A stretch of 64,000 nt of DNA from Campylobacter volucris. GTDB lineage: Bacteria > Campylobacterota > Campylobacteria > Campylobacterales > Campylobacteraceae. Shown one piece after another: positions 29,663-38,419 of this stretch (positions are counted from its first letter, which is position 1; the number at the start of each line of letters is the position of its first letter). The stretch lies in NCBI RefSeq assembly GCF_008245045.1, contig NZ_CP043428.1:1116001-1180000 (forward strand), in the 5' to 3' direction. Position numbers and translations under genes: made by a program. The notes beneath the pieces are model-generated. The model ran no database searches. It saw only the letters and a program-made list of their open reading frames with translations, and was not told where the DNA came from.

Positions 29663-31000
29663 TTAGAAAAAAATTTGTCTTGCCATAATCACAATTACTG
29701 CCAAAGGTGAAATAAATCTTAAAAAGATATACCAAATTTCAAAAAATATTCCTTTCATATAAGGATTAAACAAATTTTGTAAAGTTTCTTTTTTAAGCAC
29801 AAAACCTACAAAAAATGCCGTGATTAAAGCAGAAATTGGCATCAAAAGATTTTGTATAAAAAAGTCTAAGATATCAAAAAAACTTTTTCCAAAAAAGGTT
29901 AAACTTTCAGAACTTGGAGCATAAAAAGAAAGTATAGATAAACTTCCTAGAAAATACACTATAAAGCCAACATACATTAAAGCTTTTTTTCTTGAAATTT
30001 GATAACGATTGATAAGATAAAAAGTAAAAGGCTCTATCATGGAAATTGCTGAAGTAATACCTGCAAAAAATAAAGCTATGAAAAATGCTACTGCTAGGAT
30101 ATTACCCAAAAGTCCTAATTTTGCAAATAAAGTTGTTAAAGATATAAAAATCAATCCTGGACCCTGCTGAGTAGGATCAGCACCAAATTCAAAAATAAAA
30201 GTAAATACAATAAGTCCCATTATAATGCCGATGATAGTGTTGATGATAATAATATTAAAAGCACTGCTTATAAAATTTGTTTTATCAGGCAAACTCGCAG
30301 CATAGGTTAAAATCACACATACTCCTAAAGACATACTAAAAAAAGCAAGTCCTAAAGCATCTAGTATAGAAGAAACGCTTAATTTTGAAAAATCTGGTGA
30401 AAATAAAAATTCACTTGCTTTAGAAAATCCATCCATACTAAAAGAATATCCAAGCATTAAAATAAGCAATATAAATAAACTTGGCATCATCCAAACATTA
30501 AGTTTTTCTATACCACTTTTAACACCTTTTGATACTACATAAAAAATTACTATAAACACAAAAGTAAAACATATAAATTGAGACAAAACATCTTTAGAAA
30601 GTAAATTTCCAAAGATAGCTCCTGCTTCATCGGTATTGCTTGGAAGTGTGAAAAATCCTAAATAAGCATATTTTACAATCCACCCTATAACAACACTATA
30701 AAAAGAAACTAAAATAATAGCCCCTAACATAAAAAAACCAGCCCAAGACCATGCTTTTTTATTTTTTGGCGCTAAAGAATGATAAGCATTTACAGGATCT
30801 TTTTCGCTTAATTTTCCTATGCTAAGTTCAGCTAAAAAAATCACAAAAGCTACCCCGATAGTCAAAAGCAAATATACTATTACAAAAGCTGAACCACCAT
30901 TATTTCCCACCAAGGTCGGGAATTTCCAAGCATTTCCAAGTCCTACAGCAGAACCAGCTACAGCTAATATAAATCCTATCTTAGAAAATTTATCATTCAT
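29663..31000 (-). CDS. sodium-dependent symporter, SNF/NSS family (copy 2)
   Basis: The 445-residue paralogue of its two neighbours has the same NSS helix 1 signature, AVAGSAVGLGNAWKFP, and the same membrane layout. A 240-base block of its middle (30383-30622) is identical to copy 3, base for base, while flanking regions differ, which suggests gene conversion. It lies nine bases from each neighbour. C. jejuni has two such genes here as I recall (Cj0934c, Cj0935c), so one copy looks like an extra duplication. Confidence 0.9.
   Translation of the reverse strand: MNDKFSKIGFILAVAGSAVGLGNAWKFPTLVGNNGGSAFVIVYLLLTIGVAFVIFLAELSIGKLSEKDPVNAYHSLAPKNKKAWSWAGFFMLGAIILVSFYSVVIGWIVKYAYLGFFTLPSNTDEAGAIFGNLLSKDVLSQFICFTFVFIVIFYVVSKGVKSGIEKLNVWMMPSLFILLILMLGYSFSMDGFSKASEFLFSPDFSKLSVSSILDALGLAFFSMSLGVCVILTYAASLPDKTNFISSAFNIIIINTIIGIIMGLIVFTFIFEFGADPTQQGPGLIFISLTTLFAKLGLLGNILAVAFFIALFFAGITSAISMIEPFTFYLINRYQISRKKALMYVGFIVYFLGSLSILSFYAPSSESLTFFGKSFFDILDFFIQNLLMPISALITAFFVGFVLKKETLQNLFNPYMKGIFFEIWYIFLRFISPLAVIVIMARQIFF
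30383..30622. repeat. 240-base direct repeat, copy in symporter 2
   Basis: This block is identical to 31745-31984 without any mismatch. It encodes the segment around ICFTFVFIVIFYVVSKGVK to EFLFSPDFSKL in both paralogues. The bases just outside it differ. Confidence 0.9.
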
Positions 31001-31009
31001 TTTTTATCC

Positions 31010-32362
31010 TCAAAGAAAAAGTTGTTTTATCATAATAAACACGACTGCCAAAGGTGAGATAAATCTCACAAAAAAATACCAAATTTCAAAAAATATTCCT
31101 TTCATATAAGGATTAAACAAATTTTGTAAGGTTTCTTTTTTAAGCACAAAACCTACAAAAATAGCTCCAAACAATCCACCCAAAGGCATCATCAAATTCG
31201 AAGCAATAAAATCAAGTATATCAAAAAAACTTTTTCCAAAAAATTCTAAAGAATCTTTACTCCACTCAATACCTGAAAATATACATAAGCTTCCTAAAAT
31301 ATAAACAATAAAACCTATAAACACCAAAGCTTTTTTACGAGTAAAATTATAAGAATTAATCAAATAAAAAGTTAAAGGCTCTATCATAGAAACTGCTGAA
31401 GTAATGCCTGCAAAAAATAAAGCTATAAAAAATGCTACTGCTAGGATATTACCCAATGGTAAAAATCCTACTGGATCTATATTTGCAAATAAGCTCAATA
31501 AAGATACAAAAATCAATCCTGGGCCTTGCTGAGTAAGATCAGCACCAAATTCAAAAATAAAAGTAAATACAATAAGTCCCATCATAATGCCGATGATAAT
31601 ATTTATAATAATGATATTAATTGTACTACTAATAAAATTTGTTTTATCAGGCAAGCTCGCAGAATAAGTAATAATCGAACCAACACCTATAGATAAACTA
31701 AAACACGCAAGTCCTAAAGCACTTAAAAAAGCACCCACTCCAAGTTTTGAAAAATCTGGTGAAAATAAAAATTCACTTGCTTTAGAAAATCCATCCATAC
31801 TAAAAGAATATCCAAGCATTAAAATAAGCAATATAAATAAACTTGGCATCATCCAAACATTAAGTTTTTCTATACCACTTTTAACACCTTTTGATACTAC
31901 ATAAAAAATTACTATAAACACAAAAGTAAAACATATAAATTGAGACAAAACATCTTTAGAAAGTAAATTTCCAAAGATAGCTCCGCTCTCATCTATACTT
32001 TTTGGTAAAGGAAATAATCCCAAATAAGCATAATTAACAATCCACCCTATAATAACACTATAAAAAGAAACAATTAAAATTGCCCCTATCATGGAAAAAC
32101 CTACAATTGACCATGCTTTTTTATTTTTTGGCGCTAAAGAATGATAAGCATTTACAGGATCTTTTTCGCTTAATTTTCCTATGCTAAGTTCAGCTAAAAA
32201 AATCACAAAGCCAACTCCAAGAGTTAAAAGCAAATATAACAAAACAAAAGCTGACCCGCCATTTTGCCCCACCAAGGTCGGGAATTTCCAAGCATTTCCA
32301 AGTCCTACAGCTGAACCAGCCACAGCTAATATAAATCCTATTTTAGAAAATTTATCATTCAT
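31010..32362 (-). CDS. sodium-dependent symporter, SNF/NSS family (copy 3)
   Basis: This 450-residue paralogue is the first of the three to be transcribed. It has the NSS helix 1 motif and about 11-12 membrane segments. The central third is identical to copy 2 at protein and DNA level. The C-terminal third differs (DFIASNLMMPLGGLFG against DFFIQNLLMPISALIT), where selectivity or regulation may differ. The intergenic region towards atpE holds divergent promoters. The substrate is unknown; amino acid uptake is the family expectation. Confidence 0.9.
   Translation of the reverse strand: MNDKFSKIGFILAVAGSAVGLGNAWKFPTLVGQNGGSAFVLLYLLLTLGVGFVIFLAELSIGKLSEKDPVNAYHSLAPKNKKAWSIVGFSMIGAILIVSFYSVIIGWIVNYAYLGLFPLPKSIDESGAIFGNLLSKDVLSQFICFTFVFIVIFYVVSKGVKSGIEKLNVWMMPSLFILLILMLGYSFSMDGFSKASEFLFSPDFSKLGVGAFLSALGLACFSLSIGVGSIITYSASLPDKTNFISSTINIIIINIIIGIMMGLIVFTFIFEFGADLTQQGPGLIFVSLLSLFANIDPVGFLPLGNILAVAFFIALFFAGITSAVSMIEPLTFYLINSYNFTRKKALVFIGFIVYILGSLCIFSGIEWSKDSLEFFGKSFFDILDFIASNLMMPLGGLFGAIFVGFVLKKETLQNLFNPYMKGIFFEIWYFFVRFISPLAVVFIMIKQLFL
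31745..31984. repeat. 240-base direct repeat, copy in symporter 3
   Basis: Second copy of the block at 30383-30622, in the same orientation and the same reading frame. Perfect identity over 240 bases in a pair that is otherwise diverged points to recent recombination. Confidence 0.9.
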
Positions 32363-32476
32363 AAAAACACCTTAATTTAGCAATGTAAAGGATTTAATTT
32401 AGCTAAAAAAAACTTTAATTTGTTTTAAAATATAATATTTTGACTAAATTTCAATAATTTTAAAGTTATATTTTTA

Positions 32477-32482
32477 TATAAT
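32477..32482 (+). promoter_or_regulatory. candidate -10 element for atpE
   Basis: TATAAT lies 72 bases before the atpE ATG, giving a predicted leader of about 65 bases. A second TATAAT at 32431-32436 is further upstream. Confidence 0.4.
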
Positions 32483-32488
32483 TAAAGC

Positions 32489-32554
32489 TTTATTAAATCT
32501 CGAGTAGGGATACGCAAGCCGAAAGGATTTAAAATCTAAATCAAAGGATTAAAT
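32489..32554 (+). other. possible structured leader of atpE
   Basis: The leader holds a short G/C-richer stretch, CGAGTAGGGATACGCAAGCC, at 32501-32520, unlike the surrounding AT-rich sequence. Two copies of AAAGGATT follow, the second being the ribosome binding site. Between them GATTT and AAATC can pair. I do not recognise a known riboswitch class. It may be only a translation-control leader for a highly expressed gene. Confidence 0.35.
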
Positions 32555-32878
32555 ATGAAAAAAATCGCATTTTTAATGTTAGCTATGAGTACTTTTGTAT
32601 TTGCAGCTGATGCAACTATGAATCAATGGTTAGCATCATTTTCTATTTTAGCAGCAGGTTTAGGACTTGGTGTTGCAGCTTTAGGTGGTGCTATTGGTAT
32701 GGGAAATACTGCAGCAGCAACTATCGCAGGAACAGCTAGAAATCCTAGTCTTGGTGGTAAATTAATGACTACTATGTTCATTGCTTTAGCTATGATAGAA
32801 GCTCAAGTTATTTATGCACTTGTTATAGCACTTATTGCTCTTTATGCTAATCCATTCCAAGCATTGGTAGCAGCTTAA
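32555..32878 (+). CDS. atpE: ATP synthase F0 subunit c
   Basis: Subunit c forms the proton-translocating ring. The 107-residue protein is longer than the usual 75-80 because of an N-terminal hydrophobic leader (MKKIAFLMLAMSTFVFA, cleavage likely after Ala18). The two ring helices follow: a glycine-rich helix 1 (LAAGLGLGVAALGGAIGMG), the polar loop RNP at 62-64, and helix 2 with the ion-binding carboxylate Glu82. It is encoded alone, and atpB is at 38418, so the F0 genes are split from each other, as known for Campylobacter. A terminator follows directly. Confidence 0.95.
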   Translation: MKKIAFLMLAMSTFVFAADATMNQWLASFSILAAGLGLGVAALGGAIGMGNTAAATIAGTARNPSLGGKLMTTMFIALAMIEAQVIYALVIALIALYANPFQALVAA

Positions 32879-32880
32879 TC

Positions 32881-32900
32881 AAACCCTCTTAAGAGGGTTT
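32881..32900. terminator. atpE terminator
   Basis: AAACCCTCTT followed by its exact reverse complement forms a perfect palindrome starting three bases after the atpE stop, ending in TTTT. It separates atpE from the tRNA gene. Confidence 0.75.
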
Positions 32901-32903
32901 TAT

Positions 32904-32989
32904 GCGGTTATGGTGGAATTGGTAGACACGCCATCTTGAGGGGGTGGTGCGCTCAGCGTGTGCGAGTTCAAATCTCGCTAACCGCACCA
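32904..32989 (+). tRNA. tRNA-Leu (anticodon GAG)
   Basis: The 86-base gene folds as a class II tRNA. The acceptor GCGGTTA pairs with TAACCGC. The anticodon stem is CCATC/GGTGG with loop TTGAGGG, giving anticodon GAG, which reads CTC and CTT. A long variable arm follows, then the T arm GCGAG TTCAAAT CTCGC, discriminator A and an encoded CCA. It lies between the atpE terminator and an orphan membrane-protein gene and may be co-transcribed with the latter. Confidence 0.95.
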
Positions 32990-33009
32990 TTTTTTAAGGA
33001 TTTTCATAA

Positions 33010-33444
33010 ATGGCTTTTTATATTCTTATTAGTGCTATAGCTTTTTTAATACTTTTTTTCGCAATCAAAAAATATACTTTAAATTTAGATGAGAAAGCTT
33101 TATTAGAACCTATAAAAACAAATTTATATCCTGAATTTTGCGATTTAATCAATGAAGAAATGAGAAATATCAAAAACCAGCTTTTACAAGATGAAATCAA
33201 ATTAAAAGAACAAGAGCAAAAAGAACAATTTTTAGAAGCATTAAGTGATATGAGCAGAAAATTAAATCACCTACAAACCATGAATTTAAGTAAAAAAGAT
33301 GATGCTTTATGGCAAGAAATGTTATTTAATTTTTTAAGCGAACTTGAAGAACTTAATAAACAATATCTCTTAAACGCTCAAGAGATTAACGATGTTATAA
33401 GAAATTCCTTGCAAGAAAAATTTGCTAATTTATCAAAAATTTAA
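33010..33444 (+). CDS. small membrane-anchored coiled-coil protein of unknown function
   Basis: The 144-residue protein has one N-terminal membrane segment (about residues 3-20). A predominantly helical, Glu/Lys/Gln-rich domain with heptads follows around 45-75 and 105-135. There are no cysteines beyond one (CDL) and no catalytic motif. It starts 20 bases after the tRNA-Leu with AAGGA about nine bases upstream of the ATG. I do not recognise the family. Confidence 0.75.
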   Translation: MAFYILISAIAFLILFFAIKKYTLNLDEKALLEPIKTNLYPEFCDLINEEMRNIKNQLLQDEIKLKEQEQKEQFLEALSDMSRKLNHLQTMNLSKKDDALWQEMLFNFLSELEELNKQYLLNAQEINDVIRNSLQEKFANLSKI

Positions 33445-33520
33445 TTTACATATGATTTTTATTGTTTCCTTTTAGTTAAAATCCAAACATACAAATTTAT
33501 TAACAAGTAAAGGATTTACA

Positions 33521-34814
33521 ATGTTTGGTGGCAAAAAAAATGAGAACAAAATTCTCCAATTAGAACAATCAAACCAAGGTTTTCAAGATATCTTAAAATG
33601 CTATAAGCCGTACCATGGCTATGATAGAATTTGACATAAATGGTAATATTATAAGTGCTAATGAAAACTTTTTAAAAACTATGAACTATACCATTGATGA
33701 AATTCGTAACAAGCATCATAGTATGTTTTGTCTACCAGAAGTTGTAAAGTCGCCAAATTATGCTGAATTTTGGAGAGATTTAAGAAATGGAAAATCCAGA
33801 AATGGTCTTTTTAAGCGTATTGCAAAAGGTGGCAAAGAAATCTTTTTAGAAGCTAACTACATTCCAATTATCAATCCAAATAATCAAGTTTACAAAGTCA
33901 TAAAATTTGCAAATGATATTACACAAAGACATTATGAAATGTTAGATTTAAAAAATACCATTGAAGCGGTAAATCGTTCAATGGCTATTATCGAATTTAA
34001 CCCTCAAGGTGAAATTTTAACCGCTAATGAAAATTTCTTAAAAACCATGGGATATTCATTAAGTGAAATTAAAGGCAAACATCATAGTATGTTCTGTGAT
34101 GAAAAATTTAGAAATTCAAAAGAATATACTTTATTCTGGGAAGAATTAAGAAATGGAAAGTATCAGTCTGGAAAATTTGTCCGTTTTGGTAAAAATCATA
34201 AATTAATCCATTTAGAAGCAAGTTATAATCCTATAAAAAATGATAATGGTCAAGTTTATAAAGTAATTAAATTTGCAACAGACATTACAGATCAAGTTGT
34301 AAGAGATGAAGAAAAATTAAAACTCATTAGTCAGCTAGCAGAGCAAAATGATAATTTAACCCAAGAAGGCGATAGCGTCATAGAAAATACCGTGCAAAAT
34401 ATCCAAAATATCGCAGAAATGATGAGCAATAGTAGCAATTTAGTATCTTCACTTAATGAACAATCTGAAGAAATTAAAAACATCATCCAAACCATTAGCG
34501 ATATAGCTGATCAAACTAATCTTTTAGCATTAAATGCCGCAATAGAAGCAGCTCGCGCTGGAGATCATGGTAGAGGATTTGCTGTGGTTGCTGATGAAGT
34601 TAGAAATTTAGCTGAAAGAACTGGTCACTCTGTAAATGAAATAACCACAACTATTAATTCAATTAGAAATGTAACTGCTGAAGTAGTTCAAAGTATTAAA
34701 GATGGCTTACATGGAGTAAATCAAAGCGTAGATTTAGCAAAAGATGCAAGAGAATGTATGGAAAAAATTAGAAATAGCTCTGCTCAAGTTGCACAAGCTA
34801 TGCAAAATGATTAA
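33521..34814 (+). pseudogene. PAS-PAS chemoreceptor-type signalling protein, frameshifted
   Basis: The intended protein starts at ATG 33521 (AAAGG upstream) and reads MFGGKKNENKILQLEQ for 26 codons. A single extra T at 33599 then throws the frame to a stop within 15 codons. Removing that T joins ...DILK to [11 protein letters not shown] and restores a protein of about 430 residues. It has two tandem PAS domains, each beginning RxMAxIEF and containing KHHSMFC, and a methyl-accepting chemotaxis signalling domain with the conserved tip [18 protein letters not shown]. It has no membrane segment, so it would be a cytoplasmic sensor. The C-terminus ends early after the tip (AQAMQND). An internal ATG at 33615 has no ribosome binding site. 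A sequencing error is possible. Confidence 0.85.
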
Positions 34815-34816
34815 AA

Positions 34817-34844
34817 AAGTTTTTAGCTTAAATGCTAAAAACTT
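34817..34844. terminator. bidirectional terminator between the chemoreceptor gene and pyrC-like gene
   Basis: AAGTTTTTAGC, loop TTAAAT, GCTAAAAACTT is a perfect 11-base stem between two convergent genes, with the leftward gene's stop in the loop. Confidence 0.7.
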
Positions 34845-36000
34845 CTCCATTAATTATATGCATTTTTACTTGCCCTTGTAACAAATCTTTGCTATATAAA
34901 CCTTTGCCTTCAAATACAACCTCATCATCAAAAACAAATAAATCAGCATCATAACCAATATCAATTTTTCCTTTATTAAGCCCTAAAAACTGAGCTTGAT
35001 TATAACTAGTAAAATCACAAAGTTGCTTCCAACTTAATAATTTATTTTTTACAAAATAAATAAAACATAAACTCGCATACATATTTATACTATCTATGCC
35101 AAATAAAGCATCATCAAAGGCTATATTTTTTTTAGAATCAGATATTGGAGAATGTAATGAGGTTAAAAATTTAATTTTTCCCCCTATAAAATATTTTTGT
35201 AGTTTTTCCTGCTCTAATGGATCTTTTAAAGGAGGTAAAATTTTAGCCTTAGTGTTAAAATTTTCACATGCATTGTCATTTTTTAATAAATGATGTATTG
35301 AAATTTCACTATTTAAATTTTCTAAAAGATCAAAAGATCTAGTTAAACTTAAAGCATCAAAACCAATCTTGCTTTGATAAAATTGCGAAATTTCTTTCAT
35401 TTTAGCCACTTCACTGCTTTCAGCTATATCACTAATTCCTATAAGTCCTAACTCAAAACTAACTTTTCCATCATTCATCACGCCATGATCGTCAAAATTT
35501 TCATCAAAACATTGCACAAAAACTATACTATCTTTCATTTTAGCATATTGCATACTTTGTCTTATAAGATTAGCTCCTATATTGCTTTGAATTTGTATTG
35601 CCTTTGCACCACTATCAAGCAAAATAGAAATATCTTTTAATTTATTTTCATTATCTAAAGCCTTAATGCTAGGCAATACATTAATCTTTAAAGTTTTTAA
35701 TTTTTCAAAATATAATTTATATCCTTGAGTATTTAATCCTAAATTATCTCTTAAGATAATAGAACCAACTCCACCTTTTAAACACTCTTGTTCTAAATTT
35801 TCAAGCTTATCAAGATCAAATTTAGCATCTAATAAATTTACATTTAAATCAATAAAAGAAGGTAAAAGAGTTTTTTCTTTTAAATCTATGCTTTTTTCTG
35901 TACTATCATTAATGCAATCGTTAATTTGAGCAATTTTTCCATTTTGAATTTTCACATCTACTTTTTTTTCACCATAAATTTTTGCATTTTTTAAGATCAT
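34828..36000 (-). CDS. dihydroorotase-like protein lacking the metal ligands
   Basis: The 390-residue protein has the amidohydrolase layout of dihydroorotase: N-terminal beta sandwich MILKNAKIYG, the strand LPSFIDL, and a C-terminal KGKIDIGYDADLFVFD. In active enzymes the strand continues DxHxH. Here it reads DLNVNLL, with Asn53 and Asn55 in place of both histidines, so zinc cannot bind normally. It is therefore a pseudo-dihydroorotase (the position of C. jejuni pyrC2). Such proteins are known to act as non-catalytic partners of aspartate transcarbamoylase in some bacteria, which is the most likely role here. It overlaps the gpsA end by four bases. Confidence 0.85.
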   Translation of the reverse strand: MILKNAKIYGEKKVDVKIQNGKIAQINDCINDSTEKSIDLKEKTLLPSFIDLNVNLLDAKFDLDKLENLEQECLKGGVGSIILRDNLGLNTQGYKLYFEKLKTLKINVLPSIKALDNENKLKDISILLDSGAKAIQIQSNIGANLIRQSMQYAKMKDSIVFVQCFDENFDDHGVMNDGKVSFELGLIGISDIAESSEVAKMKEISQFYQSKIGFDALSLTRSFDLLENLNSEISIHHLLKNDNACENFNTKAKILPPLKDPLEQEKLQKYFIGGKIKFLTSLHSPISDSKKNIAFDDALFGIDSINMYASLCFIYFVKNKLLSWKQLCDFTSYNQAQFLGLNKGKIDIGYDADLFVFDDEVVFEGKGLYSKDLLQGQVKMHIINGEVFSI

Positions 36001-36899
36001 TGCATTTTCTCCTTTGATGACATCAAATCAATTACACAATCTTGAACTTTTTTTCCATTAAGTATAGAAACAATCTCATTAACAATTGGTGTATATATTT
36101 GATATTTTTGAGCTAAAGAATGTATAGCAAACGCAGTTTGCACGCCCTCTGCAACTTCTTTTAAATCTTGTAAAATTTGCTCTAATGATTTATTTTGTGC
36201 AAGATTATATCCTACTCTATAATTTCTAGAAAGTGAGCTTGAAGCAGTTAAAAATAAATCTCCAGCACCACTTAAACCTAAAAAAGTATCTTCTTGGGCT
36301 TGAAAAAATTGCCCAAAACGATGCATCTCTACCAAACCCCTTGAAACTAAAGATGCTCTAGCATTATTTCCTAAATTCAATCCATCGCAAATTCCGCTTG
36401 CAATAGCTAAAACATTTTTATAAGCTCCACAAATTTCAGCACCCTTGACATCACTACTTGTATATGTTTTGATATAATTTGGGAAAAATGAAGAAAAATT
36501 TTCACAAAGTTGCTGATTTTTACCGCTAATAACTAAAGCACAAGGCTTTTTTTCCAACACTTCCAAAGCAAATGAAGGACCGCTTAAAAAACAAATTCTA
36601 TTCTCATCGATAAAATCTAAAAAAATTTCATCCATAAATTTTAAACTTTTAAAATCTATACCTTTAGAGGCTACTAAAATTTTATGATTATTATCTTTAA
36701 AATTATTTTTAAGCCACTCATGTGCTCCTTGAGCATACAAAGCAAAAACCAAATACTCACATTCTAAAGCTTTCTTGGTATCAACAAAATTTGCAATATC
36801 CTTAAAGTGATATGAGGTGATATAACATTGATTATTAACACTTAAAGCATCATATAAAGCACTTCCCCACTTACCAGCGCCAATAACCGCTATTTTCAT
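35997..36899 (-). CDS. gpsA: glycerol-3-phosphate dehydrogenase [NAD(P)+]
   Basis: GpsA reduces dihydroxyacetone phosphate to sn-glycerol-3-phosphate for phospholipid synthesis. The 300-residue protein has the NAD-binding start IAVIGAGKWGSAL, SGPSFALEV near residue 105, the catalytic Lys in GAYKNVLAIASG, and GLSGAGDLFLT. The length is a little short of the usual 330. The start overlaps the gatB stop as TAATG, so the two are coupled. Confidence 0.95.
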   Translation of the reverse strand: MKIAVIGAGKWGSALYDALSVNNQCYITSYHFKDIANFVDTKKALECEYLVFALYAQGAHEWLKNNFKDNNHKILVASKGIDFKSLKFMDEIFLDFIDENRICFLSGPSFALEVLEKKPCALVISGKNQQLCENFSSFFPNYIKTYTSSDVKGAEICGAYKNVLAIASGICDGLNLGNNARASLVSRGLVEMHRFGQFFQAQEDTFLGLSGAGDLFLTASSSLSRNYRVGYNLAQNKSLEQILQDLKEVAEGVQTAFAIHSLAQKYQIYTPIVNEIVSILNGKKVQDCVIDLMSSKEKMQ

Positions 36900-38317
36900 T
36901 ATCCAAGCTTTGCTTTTAAAATTTCATTAACTTTAGCAGGATTAAAAGCCCCTTTACCAGCTTTCATTGCTTGACCCACAAAAAATCCAAATAACTTATC
37001 CTTACCACTTTTATATTCAGCGACTTTATCTTCATTAGCACTTAAAATTTCATCAATTATTTTTTCAATAGCACCATCATCACTTACTTGTTTTAAACCA
37101 AGTTTTTCTATGGCTTCATCTACACTAATTTGAGTATTTTCAAAAATATAAGCTAAAATTTCCTTAGCTGCTTTAGCGCTTATTACGCTTTCTTCTATGC
37201 GTTTAATAAGTAAAGCTAATTTTTCAGCTTTTATAGGGGAATTTTCTATAGTAAGCTCGCCTTTTAAAAGTCCCATTAGCTCAGTTGTAAGCCAAGAAAC
37301 ACAAAGTTTAGGATTTAATTTTTGATCAATTAAATATTCAAAATATCTACAAAGCTCTAATGAAGAAACTAAAACTTCAGCATCACTTTCTTTAATACCA
37401 AATTCACTAATAAATCGAGCCTTTTTTTCATCTGGTAATTCTGGAATTTTTATATTCAACATTTCATCGCTTAAAATAACAGGTAAAAGATCAGGATCAG
37501 GAAAATACCTATATTCAGCAGAATCTTCTTTTCCTCTCATACTTTTAGTGATTAAATTACTTGTATCAAATAATCTTGTTTCTTGCACCACTTCTTGTTC
37601 ATACACCCCATCTTCCCAAGCTTGAGTTTGACGATTTACTTCATATTCTATAGCTTTTTGTATAAAACGAAATGAATTTAAATTTTTTATTTCAACTCTT
37701 GTATAAAGTTTAATATCTCCTTTTGGGCGTATGCTAACATTAGCATCACATCTAAAGCTTCCTTCTTGCATGTTCGCATCAGAAATATCTAAAAATCTTA
37801 TAATAGAATGCAATTTTTTAAGATAAGCAACTGCTTCATCAGAACTTCTAAGTTCAGGTTCGCTAACTATTTCAAGCAAAGGAGTGCCCGCACGATTTAA
37901 ATCTACTTTTGAAAAATTACTCTCATGTATGTTTTTTCCCGCATCTTCTTCTAAATGAGCTCTTGTTATGCCTATGCGTTTGTTTTCTCCGTTAATATTT
38001 ATAAAAAGTTCTCCATTTTCTACTATAGGTATGTCAAATTGAGAAATTTGATAGGCCTTTGGTAAATCAGGATAAAAATAATTTTTTCTATTAAAAATAC
38101 TTTTTTTATTTATAGTGGCATTTATAGCTTTACCAAAAGCGATGGCTTTTTTAGTCGCTTCTTCATTTAAAACAGGTAAAGCACCTGGCAAAGCTAAACA
38201 TGTAGGGCAAACATTAGTATTTGATTTTTCTCCAAAAGAAGTCGCACATGAGCAAAAAATTTTAGTTTTAGTATTTAATTGTGCATGGACTTCAAGTCCT
38301 ATAACCACTTCAAACAT
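36899..38317 (-). CDS. gatB: aspartyl/glutamyl-tRNA amidotransferase subunit B
   Basis: GatB is the tRNA-binding and kinase subunit of GatCAB, which turns Glu-tRNA(Gln) into Gln-tRNA(Gln) and Asp-tRNA(Asn) into Asn-tRNA(Asn). The 472-residue protein starts [13 protein letters not shown] and has the cysteine set CSC and CPTC near 22-40, [11 protein letters not shown], and a C-terminal YqeY-like tRNA-binding domain. All are typical. gatA and gatC are not in this window. The C-terminal end is coupled with gpsA. Confidence 0.95.
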   Translation of the reverse strand: MFEVVIGLEVHAQLNTKTKIFCSCATSFGEKSNTNVCPTCLALPGALPVLNEEATKKAIAFGKAINATINKKSIFNRKNYFYPDLPKAYQISQFDIPIVENGELFININGENKRIGITRAHLEEDAGKNIHESNFSKVDLNRAGTPLLEIVSEPELRSSDEAVAYLKKLHSIIRFLDISDANMQEGSFRCDANVSIRPKGDIKLYTRVEIKNLNSFRFIQKAIEYEVNRQTQAWEDGVYEQEVVQETRLFDTSNLITKSMRGKEDSAEYRYFPDPDLLPVILSDEMLNIKIPELPDEKKARFISEFGIKESDAEVLVSSLELCRYFEYLIDQKLNPKLCVSWLTTELMGLLKGELTIENSPIKAEKLALLIKRIEESVISAKAAKEILAYIFENTQISVDEAIEKLGLKQVSDDGAIEKIIDEILSANEDKVAEYKSGKDKLFGFFVGQAMKAGKGAFNPAKVNEILKAKLG

Positions 38318-38387
38318 TAATAGTTCCTTAGAGTTTTTATTTATTTTATCGTTTTTTATTTCAAAAAGAGTTTAAAAGAAAAAGAAG

Positions 38388-38419
38388 AATTTATAAAAAG
38401 TAGATACTTTTTATAAATT
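38388..38419 (-). terminator. atpB terminator
   Basis: A 15-base perfect inverted repeat (arms 38388-38402 and 38405-38419, starting AATTTATAAAAAGTA) begins inside the atpB stop codon. On the minus strand it is followed by a T-rich stretch (TTCTTCTTTTTC), giving a standard intrinsic terminator that separates atpB from gatB. Confidence 0.75.

Noticed and set aside
32904-33444. Integrated element at tRNA-Leu
   Set aside because: No integrase, no repeat of the tRNA 3' end and no composition change were seen; only one small gene follows before the chemoreceptor.
33533-33540. A8 run near the start of the chemoreceptor gene as a slippage site
   Set aside because: The frame before and after the A-run is correct. 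The actual break is the extra T at 33599, and losing an A gives an early stop instead of a repair.
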